A stretch of DNA of 64,000 nucleotides from Rossellomorea aquimaris. Its GTDB lineage: Bacteria > Bacillota > Bacilli > Bacillales > Bacillaceae_B. The translations under genes were made by a program, and so were the position numbers. Shown here piece after piece: positions 34,229 through 43,550 of the stretch (position 1 is its first letter; the number at the start of each line of letters is the position of its first letter). Location of the stretch: assembly GCF_001877785.1 (NCBI RefSeq), contig NZ_MINN01000117.1, positions 248,001 through 312,000 on the forward strand. Reading direction: 5' to 3'. The notes beneath the pieces are model-generated. The model made no database searches, was not told the DNA's origin, and was given only the letters and a program-made list of their open reading frames with translations.

Positions 34229-35176
34229 TCAAACATGCGAAACAATCAAATCCAATTTCCCTTCAACCTCAAATGTCTCAACATCCGCCGGCAAAATAAA
34301 ATGGTCGCCTTTTTTCAAAGGATACGTTTCTCCACTTACCTTCAGCGTCCCTTCACCATCCAGCACACTCGCCAGTTGGAAAGGCTGATCCTGCACAAAC
34401 GAAGCATATCCATCAACCTGCCATTTGTATACTGAAAAATACTCCGCCTCTACAAACTTCGTCACTTCAACCCCGTCGCGCTTCTCGACTTCAGGCTGTA
34501 CGGCCGCATTCTGGTGAGGAATTGTCGCTGCTTCGATCGATTTCTCAATGTGAAGTTCACGTGTATTCCCTTCAGCATCGCGGCGGTCATAATCATACAC
34601 ACGGTACGTTGTATCGGAGCTTTGCTGCGTCTCCAAAACAAGTGTCCCCGTGCACAAAGCATGGATTGTCCCGCTCGGCACATAAAAGAAATCCCCCGGC
34701 TTCACCTGTATGCGGCTAAGCAGCTCGTCCCACTCGCCGTTTTCAATCTTGGCAGCAAATTCGTCCTTCGTCTGAGCCGTATGACCAAAAACCATCTCGG
34801 CATCCTCATCACAGTCAATGATATACCAGCACTCTGTTTTCCCGAGCTCGCCGTTCTCATGTTCCTTCGCATATGAATCATCCGGATGAACCTGCACAGA
34901 CAAATCAGAGTTTGCATCGAGAATCTTCGTCAGTAAAGGAAATACCGGCGACGTGTGTCCTCCGAATAATTCACGGTGCTCGTTCCAGAGCTCGCCGATC
35001 GTCTTCCCGGCAAACTCCCCGTTCACGACCGTACTCTGCCCATTCGGATGACCTGAAATTGCCCAGCATTCACCTGTCTTATCAGACGGGATATCATAGT
35101 TGAATTGATCCTTTAACGCCGTACCTCCCCAGATTCGCTCTTGGAATATGGGCTGTAGAAATAGTGGTTGGTTCAT
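34229..35176 (-). CDS. manA: class I mannose-6-phosphate isomerase
   Basis: 315 residues, cupin-type zinc enzyme interconverting mannose-6-phosphate and fructose-6-phosphate. Motifs: LFLQPIFQERIWGGTALKD at the start, zinc ligands in VQVHPDDSYAKEHENGELGKTECW, and FFYVPSGTIHAL. Length equals the Bacillus ManA/GmuF type. RBS CAGGAGGAA. It fits downstream of a MngB-like enzyme that yields mannose-6-phosphate, and could also feed GDP-mannose production for the polysaccharide locus. Confidence 0.95.
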   Translation of the reverse strand: MNQPLFLQPIFQERIWGGTALKDQFNYDIPSDKTGECWAISGHPNGQSTVVNGEFAGKTIGELWNEHRELFGGHTSPVFPLLTKILDANSDLSVQVHPDDSYAKEHENGELGKTECWYIIDCDEDAEMVFGHTAQTKDEFAAKIENGEWDELLSRIQVKPGDFFYVPSGTIHALCTGTLVLETQQSSDTTYRVYDYDRRDAEGNTRELHIEKSIEAATIPHQNAAVQPEVEKRDGVEVTKFVEAEYFSVYKWQVDGYASFVQDQPFQLASVLDGEGTLKVSGETYPLKKGDHFILPADVETFEVEGKLDLIVSHV

Positions 35177-35297
35177 AAGTTCCTCCTGAATCCTCCCTCG
35201 CGAAAGGGACGTGAAAAATGATTACTGATGATTGTACTACTATCTTTCTTACTTTAAAAGGGGAAAGGGAAGCTCACCTTAGAATCGGTGGGTCAAG

Positions 35298-35379
35298 GGG
35301 CCTGTCCCAACTACCAAACTGCAAACCATGCAAAACCTATGATTCACAACGGGACAAGGGACCTGTCCCCATGTCCCAC
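35298..35379. repeat. REP-like elements, one full C-rich copy
   Basis: Full C-rich copy at 35351-35379 between manA and the ROK kinase gene; a partial GGGGCCTGTCCC remnant is at 35298-35310. Confidence 0.7.
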
Positions 35380-35380
35380 T

Positions 35381-36241
35381 CTATTTAACCAATCCAATCG
35401 CCCCCGCAAGCCCGGCATTATCCCCCAGCCCCGGCGCCACGATATACTCATCCATCCTCTCAAGGATCTGCTCATGCTGCACATACCCGTTAAGGATCTC
35501 TTTCACCTTTTCCCTCACAAGCGGATATAGCTGCTTCTGCTTCATGACCCCGCCGCCTACGATCACCTTTTTAGGGGATAAAATAAGAATATAATTCGCT
35601 ATGGCATGTGCCAGATAGTGGGCTTCCATTTCCCATACTTCAGGGGAACCCTCCAACTCATGGCCTTTCTTCCCCCATCTGTCCTGGATCGCAGGACCTG
35701 CAGCCATTCCTTCCAGACAGTCTCCGTGGAATGGACAGCGCCCGGCAAAGGTGTCATCCTTATGACGCCTCACCATGATATGGCCCATCTCCGGATGAGT
35801 CAGGCCGTGGACGAGCTTCCCTTCAGCCAATGCCCCGACACCGATCCCGGTCCCGACCGTCATATACAGACAGCTGTCCAGTCCCTCAGCCGCTCCCCAC
35901 AAGCTCTCGCCAAGGGCAGCTGCATTCACGTCCGTATCGAAACTGACCGGCACGTCGAAATGCTTTTTCAGCTCACCCACAAGGTCAAACTGTGCCCAAT
36001 GGGGTTTCGGCGTACTTGTGATAAAACCGTATGAAGAACTTGAAGTGTCTAAGTCAACCGGTCCGAACGACCCGACCCCCAGCGCCTCGATTTCCTTATC
36101 CTTAAAAAATGCCACGACCTCTGCCATCGTTTCCGCCGGCGTTGTCGTCGGGATGGAAATCCTCTCGGAAATCACCCCGTCTTCATTTCCGATTCCGCAG
36201 ACAAATTTAGTTCCGCCTGCTTCGATTGCTCCAATAATCAT
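35381..36241 (-). CDS. ROK-family fructokinase
   Basis: 286 residues. Phosphorylates fructose (and perhaps mannose) to the 6-phosphate. N-terminal phosphate-binding IGAIEAGGTKFVCGIG, catalytic Asp in FDTDVNAAALGE, second phosphate loop VGTGIGVGAL and the zinc motif around H-CPFHGDCLEG typical of the ROK fructokinases ScrK/GmuE. GATTGGAGGA precedes the ATG. It could handle fructose released by ScrB. It sits beside manA, as GmuE does beside GmuF in B. subtilis, though no glucomannan genes are seen here. Confidence 0.9.
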   Translation of the reverse strand: MIIGAIEAGGTKFVCGIGNEDGVISERISIPTTTPAETMAEVVAFFKDKEIEALGVGSFGPVDLDTSSSSYGFITSTPKPHWAQFDLVGELKKHFDVPVSFDTDVNAAALGESLWGAAEGLDSCLYMTVGTGIGVGALAEGKLVHGLTHPEMGHIMVRRHKDDTFAGRCPFHGDCLEGMAAGPAIQDRWGKKGHELEGSPEVWEMEAHYLAHAIANYILILSPKKVIVGGGVMKQKQLYPLVREKVKEILNGYVQHEQILERMDEYIVAPGLGDNAGLAGAIGLVK

Positions 36242-36507
36242 CTATGTATCCTCCAATCTTGAAAAGTCTATTCTATTATTAATAGTAATCATAACTTATC
36301 GGATTGACAAACCTTGATGAGAAAAAATCGGCCTCCGTTAAAGCAAAAAAGACCCGAACCCCCGTCTTCTAACCGGTGTTCAGGCCATTGCAGCTCACTT
36401 ATCTAATGGGACTAAAATGTGCGTAATGTAATTTATGTTTTTGGACTTGGGTGTTGTGGGACAAGGGACCTGTCCCTGTGTCCCCAGCCGCCACTCGGAT
36501 CCGACGG
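36242..36507. repeat. 266-bp gap with one C-rich REP-like copy
   Basis: A copy at 36457-36485 (GGGACAAGGGACCTGTCCC core) ends 22 bases before the stop of the glycosyltransferase gene. Nothing else is recognised. Confidence 0.65.
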
Positions 36508-37560
36508 CTATTTAACAATTTCATATTGTCTAAGGGTATGCTCCACCATATTATTGGAGGTGAAGTTCCTTACGACTCTTTGACGGGCGGCATCGATGAT
36601 CGCCTTCCTTAGATCCCCGTCGGATTTTAATGTTAAGATTTTTTCACAGAAGGTTTCAGGGCAATGATTGTCGACCATCATTCCCGTTTCCCCGTCTGCG
36701 ACGGCTTCCGAAATTCCTCCCCTGTTAATCGTTACCACCGGAGTGCCTGTAGCCATAGCTTCGAGGATGACCATAGGGAATACCTCCCTTTCTGAAGTAA
36801 GCAGGAGCAGATCCATTGATTGGAGAAATTCCTGGGGATCCTTCACTTCACCCAGCAATGTTACCCGGTCGGAGATTCCCAGCTTTTGAATGTTTTCTTG
36901 GATAGATTCCCGTTCGGGCCCGTCCCCGGCAATATAAAACTGCAGATCTTTTTCCTCTTTCAAGGAAGCGGCAATTTCCAAGAACAAGCCATGATTTTTT
37001 TCCGGGGACAACCGTGCCAGTATACCGACATTGAATACGTCAGGCTGAGGCTTTCCCATGAAAGGAAATTTATCTAAATCAACACCGTTATAAACGGTGG
37101 TGATCTTTTCTTCTTTGACCCCATATTGAAGGAGCACTCTTTTCTCATACTCACTTACCGTTATGATGCCGGTCACACAATGATTCATCAACGATGAAAA
37201 TAATCCGGGGAATTTTTCAAGAGCCGTGATATTATGCTTGGTATAGACGATTTTTATCTTTGGTTTGCCGGCAAGCTTTCTTAACAAAACAGCATACAGG
37301 ACCATCCGCAGGCTGTTGGCATGGATGACGTCAATTTCCTGATGATTGATACAGCGGTAAAGCCGCCAAATATTAAGAATGTGGTTCTTCCTGGATAATT
37401 CCATATAATTAGGCTTATTGGCGATTTGCCCGCTAAGTTCCCCCCCGCCCGCAGCGGTATAAAGCTGAAGGCCATGAACGGTCATTTTATTTTCCAGTTT
37501 GATGAAATAATTTTCGGCTCCGCCCATGGTCAATTTATCCGTCAGCATCAATACGTTCAT
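36508..37560 (-). CDS. GT4-family glycosyltransferase
   Basis: 350 residues, GT-B fold. N-terminal MLTDKLTMGGAENYFIKLENKM and C-terminal nucleotide-sugar region with LLTSEREVFPMVILEAMATGTPVVT (read in two parts) carrying the E-x7-E-like motif. Its ATG overlaps the TGA of the O-antigen ligase-like gene by four bases. Last gene of the polysaccharide cluster; probably adds a sugar to the repeat unit in the cytoplasm. Donor and linkage unknown. Confidence 0.88.
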   Translation of the reverse strand: MNVLMLTDKLTMGGAENYFIKLENKMTVHGLQLYTAAGGGELSGQIANKPNYMELSRKNHILNIWRLYRCINHQEIDVIHANSLRMVLYAVLLRKLAGKPKIKIVYTKHNITALEKFPGLFSSLMNHCVTGIITVSEYEKRVLLQYGVKEEKITTVYNGVDLDKFPFMGKPQPDVFNVGILARLSPEKNHGLFLEIAASLKEEKDLQFYIAGDGPERESIQENIQKLGISDRVTLLGEVKDPQEFLQSMDLLLLTSEREVFPMVILEAMATGTPVVTINRGGISEAVADGETGMMVDNHCPETFCEKILTLKSDGDLRKAIIDAARQRVVRNFTSNNMVEHTLRQYEIVK

Positions 37561-38789
37561 CTCATTTCCGCCTCCTTTACCGTATGTACGTTTTGATGGT
37601 TCAAGCTTTCATAAGAAAAATAAGCAGACAAGATTGCGAGAAATAATAAGAACATGTCATTGAAGATCAAGGATAAAAACATCATCTGAAGAATGAAACC
37701 CAGGAAAGTCAAAAAGAGGAATGGGTGCTTCCTATGAAAATCGGCTTTGAAAATTTGAACAAATACGGTGAGGACAAATATGACATAGATAAGCAGTCCG
37801 CTAAGCCCCGATTCTGTCAGGACTTCCAGGAATGTATTGTGGACGACAAGTTGATCACCGTATTCAAAAGCGTTGTAATCGGCGAAGTTGCTTGCCCCGA
37901 TCCCGAACAAAGGATTGGAGATGAAGAAATCCCACGCCCTTCCCCATAACTCAAACCTCCCGCTCCCCCCATCATTGGAAAAATCCTGAAACCTGTTCTG
38001 AAGGATATCCAGGACACGAAAACCGAGAATATAGCTGATCACCCATCCTATACTCAGGAAAGAACAAGCCGATAAGAACAACCGCCATTGGTTAGCAGGT
38101 TTGTTCAGGAAAAAATAAACGATGAAGATGATCATCAAAATCAATAATCCGCCTCTGGAAAACGTGAGTACACTCGTTATTAAACACAAAAGGAAACCGA
38201 TATTGTTTTTCCACGAGCCGCGTTTGCATAAATAGAAAGTAAAAAAAAGCGTATTATAAAACACAAAATAGTTTGGGTCCTCAAGCATTCCGATTAACCT
38301 GGGATAATCCCGGTCAAACCAAGCCCCATAACGTATCACTCCGTCTCCCAGCAAGGAAAAGCCATTGCTTTTCAGTCCCCACACGTAAAGGAGAAGACTT
38401 CCGATATTAAATAGAAGGCCGGCATTCGCAATCCCATTTTCCAGTTCCTCCTTTTGAAACAGACCAAGGATCCCTTTCATCAGGATATAAAAAAGGACAT
38501 AAAGAATGATTCCAAACATTGCTCTCAGGCTGGAAGAAGCATACAGGGAAAAAGCTCCGGAAAATACATACACCGAATAGAAAAGAAGAAGCATCACTTC
38601 AAATACCTGCAGTTTTTGAAATCGAAAGGAAGCCGCAAGCAGCAGGACAAGGATTCCTGTATAGATCATATATGGCTTGAACGCGAAGCCGACATAAATA
38701 TGATACTTGCCCAGCATGACTGAAAAAAGCAATAGAAACAGGATCAGGCTGCTGCGCGGTACGTTGGATGTATCAGGATGCAGCATCAT
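37557..38789 (-). CDS. O-antigen ligase/polymerase-like (Wzy) membrane protein
   Basis: About 410 residues from ATG 38789, where AAAGGAGG lies close upstream (an ATG three bases later is equally possible); longer readings extend into the flippase gene. About twelve hydrophobic segments and a large loop around residues 245-310 with GSGRFELWGRAWDFF and the typical NPLFGIGASNF. These are features of the Wzy_C/O-antigen ligase family, which polymerises repeat units outside the membrane. Overlaps the flippase gene end by 17 bases. Confidence 0.85.
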   Translation of the reverse strand: MMLHPDTSNVPRSSLILFLLLFSVMLGKYHIYVGFAFKPYMIYTGILVLLLAASFRFQKLQVFEVMLLLFYSVYVFSGAFSLYASSSLRAMFGIILYVLFYILMKGILGLFQKEELENGIANAGLLFNIGSLLLYVWGLKSNGFSLLGDGVIRYGAWFDRDYPRLIGMLEDPNYFVFYNTLFFTFYLCKRGSWKNNIGFLLCLITSVLTFSRGGLLILMIIFIVYFFLNKPANQWRLFLSACSFLSIGWVISYILGFRVLDILQNRFQDFSNDGGSGRFELWGRAWDFFISNPLFGIGASNFADYNAFEYGDQLVVHNTFLEVLTESGLSGLLIYVIFVLTVFVQIFKADFHRKHPFLFLTFLGFILQMMFLSLIFNDMFLLFLAILSAYFSYESLNHQNVHTVKEAEMR

Positions 38790-40224
38790 GTGCCTCCTTT
38801 CCGGATTTCGATTTCCATTTGCGGTATATCTCCAGGCCCTTCCCTCTCCATTCCCTATCCAGTCCTGCAAGGGAAAGAATAAGGATTAAATGGACGCTGA
38901 CAGCAAGAAACGGGTAAGAAGACAAGAATGATTCCACAGCCAAAAGACTGATGAAAAAGGCAGCCAGATAGGGTAGGACGGCTCTTTTCAGCAGGATCAT
39001 CCGATCCGGATGCCAGAATACTAATCCGATCAGCAGGATCAATTCTATGAGAACTCCGGCTGCCGCTGCCCCTGTCAACCCGTACAACCGGCTGAACAGG
39101 GTATAAAAAATCACTCCCGATGCCACCGCAATACCCTGAATAATCATCCTTCTCGACTGGAGCGCCTTTGTCGTCAATCCATCCCCCAAAGCGATGCTCA
39201 CGCCCTGAAAGACCATGACCAGGGACAATATCTTCAATAAAAGCGCAGCCTCGATCCATCTCTCCCCAAACAAAAGCGTAATGACAAATTCAGAAAGATG
39301 GTAGAAAGGAATGGCTGCCAACATACCGGCAAGCCCCATCAATTTCACTTGAGAGATGCTCTTCCTCACATGCTCCCAATGGTCCCCGGCCTCGAATAAA
39401 CGGAATAAAACCGGGTAAAAAGCGCCGGCGATGATAAATGGCACTTGCTGCAAAGCTTGCGGGATCCTGTAGGCTACTGCGAAATACCCCACTTCTTTCC
39501 AGGTAAGTGTCTGCTCCAGGATAATCGGACCTATCTGCGGAAGAAGGATAAACAATAAACCGGTCACCATAAAGGGAATCCAGTTCTTGCGAAGACCTTT
39601 ATAAAATGGCGCTTTGAAGGAAAATCTCAGATGTCTTGCTGTCAGGAATATCCCAAAGCAGCCAGCCAAAAAATAGGCAGATCCATATAAGAAAAAGACG
39701 ATCATCGGATTTATATTAAACCACTTCCCGATCAAGATAACGGAGATCAGCAGGCCCGCGGAGACAATCCGGATCAACCCGGAATATTGCATCTTCTCCA
39801 GCATCTGAAAATAAACAGTACTGATGCTTTGCATGGATATCCCGGTCAAAAGCGGAAGAATCAGTGAGTAAGAGAGGTAAATCAATTCTGTGTCTCCCCG
39901 GTACATCCAATGGATGATCAGGAATCCAATCACCATGGCTGAAAGCATCAACCCCATGCGGAGCTTAATAAATGAGGCCATGATTTCAGAAACAGGAGCT
40001 TCTTTTTTCGCCCCTTCACGGAGGACAATCTGGTTCAGGCCGGCTTCCGACAAATAGGCCATGATCATGGCAAATGCGAGCAGCACACTGAATTTCCCAT
40101 AATCATCTGTACTGATAAACGAGGCAAGAACAATCAATGCGGCTGCATTCATAATGGTTGCAAGTGCGGTACTGTAAAATAAGTGAAAGACATTCTTTAC
40201 AATCGAATTTCCATTCTGCCTCAT
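38773..40224 (-). CDS. polysaccharide flippase (Wzx-like, MATE/MOP superfamily)
   Basis: 483 residues with about fourteen hydrophobic segments in the MOP flippase pattern. The N-terminal FHLFYSTALATIMNAAALIV and GLNQIVLREGAKKE resemble Wzx/RfbX proteins. Probably moves lipid-linked repeat units across the membrane for the adjacent Wzy. AGAAGGGG lies about nine bases before the ATG. Overlaps the Wzy gene, so the two are coupled. Confidence 0.88.
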   Translation of the reverse strand: MRQNGNSIVKNVFHLFYSTALATIMNAAALIVLASFISTDDYGKFSVLLAFAMIMAYLSEAGLNQIVLREGAKKEAPVSEIMASFIKLRMGLMLSAMVIGFLIIHWMYRGDTELIYLSYSLILPLLTGISMQSISTVYFQMLEKMQYSGLIRIVSAGLLISVILIGKWFNINPMIVFFLYGSAYFLAGCFGIFLTARHLRFSFKAPFYKGLRKNWIPFMVTGLLFILLPQIGPIILEQTLTWKEVGYFAVAYRIPQALQQVPFIIAGAFYPVLFRLFEAGDHWEHVRKSISQVKLMGLAGMLAAIPFYHLSEFVITLLFGERWIEAALLLKILSLVMVFQGVSIALGDGLTTKALQSRRMIIQGIAVASGVIFYTLFSRLYGLTGAAAAGVLIELILLIGLVFWHPDRMILLKRAVLPYLAAFFISLLAVESFLSSYPFLAVSVHLILILSLAGLDREWRGKGLEIYRKWKSKSGKEAHDAAS

Positions 40225-40255
40225 GATGGGTACCCCTTCTGCCTTTTGAGATGAG

Positions 40256-40861
40256 TCATCCTTGATAAACCACCCCGATTACTTTACATCCTGCCTTTTC
40301 AAGTTTGGCCTGTATTTTTCTTATATCTTCGATTTTATCTTTTTGCCGGAGCACCAGCACTGCTTCCCTGCATCCTTCAGCAAGCAGTTCCATTTCAACA
40401 CCTGAATGGAAGGAGGGAGCAGAAAAAATAATCCGATCATAGGACTCCTGCCAGTAAGCGACATGGTTCATGAATGAGGATGAAAGCCAGACATCAATCG
40501 GCTTCCCTGCAGAATGATTGGTCAAAAGGACATCCAGCCCCTGCACAAAAGTCGGCAGAATGGTTTTAAAAGGCTCCTGATTGATTCCGTCAGGCTGCTC
40601 CATATGGAACCATTCATGAAGCGAAGGTCTCTTCAGATCCCCTTCCACAAGAAGGACTTTTTTTCCTTGCATCGCAATAGCGGCTGCCATTTCTGCTGTG
40701 ATCATAGCTACAGACTTTCCTGCAGGAATCGACGTGACCATCAGTACTGAAGGATCATGCTTCTCTACTTTGCTGCTGATCACCTTCATCTCGTCGAAGC
40801 AGACAATCCCCTTCTTTTTCGGCTTCTCTCCGCAGATGATATCCTCAATGGGACTTTGCAT
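40256..40861 (-). CDS. CpsD/YwqD-like tyrosine-kinase family ATPase with altered Walker A
   Basis: 201 residues from ATG 40861 (GGAGGAG upstream; the stop of the wzz-like gene overlaps by 17 bases). Similar in shape to BY-kinases: Walker A-prime KKVLLVEGDLKRPSLH is clear and Walker B-like YDRIIFSAPS is present. The Walker A loop, usually PGEGKST, reads SIPAGKSVAM: shortened by two residues and the Thr/Ser after Lys is followed by Val. The last Walker B Asp is replaced (SAPS instead of DxPP) and no Tyr-rich C-terminal tail exists. It may be a chain-length regulator with no or weak kinase activity. Confidence 0.82.
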   Translation of the reverse strand: MQSPIEDIICGEKPKKKGIVCFDEMKVISSKVEKHDPSVLMVTSIPAGKSVAMITAEMAAAIAMQGKKVLLVEGDLKRPSLHEWFHMEQPDGINQEPFKTILPTFVQGLDVLLTNHSAGKPIDVWLSSSFMNHVAYWQESYDRIIFSAPSFHSGVEMELLAEGCREAVLVLRQKDKIEDIRKIQAKLEKAGCKVIGVVYQG

Positions 40862-41591
40862 GGATTTCTCCTCCTTTTCCCACATTCCCTTTCAGCTCGC
40901 TGAACTGTTTTCGGTAGATTTTCGGCAGAGTGTCTTTAGTGGCTGTCACCGTACCCAACACCGGCAGCCCCAATTCCTTTTCGATTCGGACGCTGCTTTG
41001 TACGGAGTCGTCCCAATGATCTTTTAACAAAGCCGCTCCAATCCCGAACAATAATCCCGCCATCACTCCTATCAACATATTTACGACTGGATTCCCCACT
41101 ACTTCAGGTTTGTTTGTTCCTTCTTTTTTATTCAGCACCGTTATATCTTCCATTGCCATGGAACTCTTCATCTTTTCGACTGAACTGGCAGCCAGGAGGT
41201 GAGCAAGCTCCCTGGACCTTTCCCTATTGGTATCCCGTACGACAATAGAAATAATCTGAGAATCTTCCTTATTTTGCACCGTGACTTTATCTTCCAGCTC
41301 TTCCTGTGACAGATCGAACTGATCCTGCACGGATTCCAAAACAATCGGACTGGTAATAAAATCAACAGTTGAAGCAATCAGCCTGTTAATGGTCTGGGTA
41401 TCAATGTATACCTCCCCGTCATGACTGAAATTCCCTACCAGAATATATTCTTTTGCTTCATAAGTGGGTTTCAAAAAGAAAAAAACAGCTGCACTGCTTA
41501 CTGATGAAATGCAAAGTGCGGTGATAAGGATGGTGGCAAATCTCCGTTTTAATATACGGAAGAATGCTTTTAAATCCATTTGTTCTCTCAT
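40845..41591 (-). CDS. Wzz/YveK-family polysaccharide chain-length determinant
   Basis: 248 residues from ATG 41591 (GAGGGGGTG upstream). Two transmembrane helices (about 22-42 and 178-200) flank an extracytoplasmic domain. The second helix is followed by a cytoplasmic tail with VRIEKELGLPVLGTVT, the usual link to BY-kinase partners. Forms the Wzz/kinase pair with the next gene, with which it overlaps by 17 bases. Controls polymer length in Wzy-dependent export. Confidence 0.9.
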   Translation of the reverse strand: MREQMDLKAFFRILKRRFATILITALCISSVSSAAVFFFLKPTYEAKEYILVGNFSHDGEVYIDTQTINRLIASTVDFITSPIVLESVQDQFDLSQEELEDKVTVQNKEDSQIISIVVRDTNRERSRELAHLLAASSVEKMKSSMAMEDITVLNKKEGTNKPEVVGNPVVNMLIGVMAGLLFGIGAALLKDHWDDSVQSSVRIEKELGLPVLGTVTATKDTLPKIYRKQFSELKGNVGKGGEIHAKSH

Positions 41592-41595
41592 CGAA

Positions 41596-42528
41596 TCACC
41601 CCCTCGAACCTGCAAGGGATGCCTGCTGATAAAAGCGGACCGTTTCTCTCAGCCCCTCTTCCAGGGAATGGCCTGGTGACCAGCCCAGCATTAATTGTGC
41701 ACGTTCATTCTGCAATACACTTGAACGTATGTCCCCTTCCCGGACCGGTCTTAAAAGAGGCTGGACCGGCTTCTCGATGATCATCGCCAGCTGATTGATG
41801 ATTTCTTGAATAGAGACTTCCTGCCCCGCCCCTATATTAAGGATTTCTTTACTTCCGCTCGTCAACGCAGCAACGTTTGCTCTTGCTACATCTTTGACAA
41901 AAATGAAATCCCTTGTCTGTTTTCCGTCCCCAAATATAATAGGTTCTTCACCCTGGATCAATTTCTCGATAAAGATGGAGACGACCCCGGCTTCCCCGCG
42001 TGCATCCTGCCTTGGTCCATAAACGTTGGCGTACCGTAAAATGGAATAGTCAAGCTGATGGGTATCCCCATAAATCTGGATACATTTCTCTGCATGTCCT
42101 TTGGTTAATCCATAAAAGGATATCGGCAGAAGCGGGTGGGCTTCATCAACAGGAAGATAGACCGGATTTCCATATACCGCTGCCGTGGAAGCAAATACAA
42201 CTTTTTTAACATTATGCCGGACACATGCTTGCAGGATATTGAGTGTCGCCAGGATATTTTCTTCACAATCATATAAAGGGTCTATGAAAGAATGACTCAC
42301 TGAAACTTGTGCAGCCTGATGAATGACATAATCGGGCTTTTCTGCGGCAAAAAGATCATCCAGATCCATTCGGACATCCTGCTTATAGAAACGCACAGCA
42401 GGAGGAAGGTTTTTCTCATACCCTGTCACCAGATTATCCACGACGGCGACATCGTACCGGGATTCGATCAGTGCTTCTGCAATATGCGAACCTATAAAGC
42501 CCGCCCCGCCTGTTATTAACACTTTCAT
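41596..42528 (-). CDS. NAD-dependent UDP-sugar epimerase (GalE/WbpP-like SDR)
   Basis: 310 residues from ATG 42528 (GGAAGGAAG about eight bases before; an ATG two codons earlier is too near the site). Rossmann motif GGAGFIGSHIAEALI, catalytic STAAVYG and YGLTK (Tyr-x3-Lys), and LRYANVYGPRQDARGEAGVVS of extended short-chain dehydrogenases. Probably converts UDP-Glc/GlcNAc to the Gal/GalNAc epimer for the repeat unit; which sugar cannot be told. Only four bases separate it from the wzz-like gene. Confidence 0.88.
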   Translation of the reverse strand: MKVLITGGAGFIGSHIAEALIESRYDVAVVDNLVTGYEKNLPPAVRFYKQDVRMDLDDLFAAEKPDYVIHQAAQVSVSHSFIDPLYDCEENILATLNILQACVRHNVKKVVFASTAAVYGNPVYLPVDEAHPLLPISFYGLTKGHAEKCIQIYGDTHQLDYSILRYANVYGPRQDARGEAGVVSIFIEKLIQGEEPIIFGDGKQTRDFIFVKDVARANVAALTSGSKEILNIGAGQEVSIQEIINQLAMIIEKPVQPLLRPVREGDIRSSVLQNERAQLMLGWSPGHSLEEGLRETVRFYQQASLAGSRG

Positions 42529-42577
42529 GGCCATCTTCCTTCCGATTTTTTTTCGTAAGCTATCCAACACGGACCGA

Positions 42578-43543
42578 TCACTCTATCGGGGTTGAGAAGT
42601 GGTTATCCCGCCCCTCGTCCATGACCCTGTCCTTCGATAGATTCAGTTTCAAAAGATTCCCCGATGATTTTCCGGTCAACTCTATCAAGGGTTGACTATC
42701 TTTTAAGAGATGAGCGTCCCAGACCATACCTTCTATCATGTTATTTGATCCCGATAGAATCACTGCTTTGTCTGTCCGCTCTGTCAATTGGATCTGCAGG
42801 TTTTCAAACATATTCCCCGATGCTTCATTCGGAACGGTAACATCACTTTTTACATGGATACAGACAATGCAGTCATCCAATGTCATGTTGATGAACCTGT
42901 TGCCGTTTATGAAATTGAAGTCCTCCCCTCCCTCGGGAGGCGCAGCCTGTAAAAGCACTGCCGTATGAAACCCGCTCACATTCACCCCTGACACATTCAC
43001 AAAGCTGATAAATTCTCCGGATGTTCCTGCGTTAAATGAGATTCCTTCCCCGCGATTGCTGCCGCTGGAGTTATACAACGTCACATTTTCGATATGAATC
43101 CGATCAGCCGTCCAGATCTGTTCTTTCCCGCTTACATAAATTGCAGCACCTCGGAATTCGGGGTTTGTGATTTCAATGGTCCCATTCTTAATCGACGTTT
43201 TTTGCTCTGCCTCCAAAACGTTAAAATCCCCTTCAGCCAAAAGCTTCGTGGCCATCCCCATTTCGAGGGTGACCCCCTCTTTCAATCGAAGGCCCCGTTT
43301 TAATAAGTAGGATTTCCCCAGTAATTTGACAGGCAGTTTTTCATGTTTATAGCTATAATCGATGGCTGCCTGGATGGCTGAAGAATCATCCTGTTGATCA
43401 TTCCCATCCGCTCCAAACGCCTCCGCCCTGATACTGCCATCCTCATTGAACGTTTCCTTCGATAATAAGCCGATCAACAGCACTGCCGCTGCCGCAAGCA
43501 AGACGATGATTGCAATATATACAAACTGCCTCTTCATTTCCAT
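42578..43543 (-). CDS. membrane-anchored right-handed beta-helix protein of the EPS locus
   Basis: 321 residues. An N-terminal helix (about 7-27) anchors or exports it; there is no clear lipobox. The start of the mature part (AFGADGNDQQDDSSAIQAAID) is the classic opening of pectate lyase-like beta-helix proteins. Successive rungs follow (IHIENVTLYN, FVNVSGVNVSGF, NRFINMTLDDC, GNMFENLQIQL). Such proteins in polysaccharide loci can be lyases, epimerases or scaffolds. Catalytic residues cannot be assigned. The gene at 47236-48078 is a paralogue without the anchor. Confidence 0.78.
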   Translation of the reverse strand: MEMKRQFVYIAIIVLLAAAAVLLIGLLSKETFNEDGSIRAEAFGADGNDQQDDSSAIQAAIDYSYKHEKLPVKLLGKSYLLKRGLRLKEGVTLEMGMATKLLAEGDFNVLEAEQKTSIKNGTIEITNPEFRGAAIYVSGKEQIWTADRIHIENVTLYNSSGSNRGEGISFNAGTSGEFISFVNVSGVNVSGFHTAVLLQAAPPEGGEDFNFINGNRFINMTLDDCIVCIHVKSDVTVPNEASGNMFENLQIQLTERTDKAVILSGSNNMIEGMVWDAHLLKDSQPLIELTGKSSGNLLKLNLSKDRVMDEGRDNHFSTPIE

Positions 43544-43550
43544 TCCCCGC

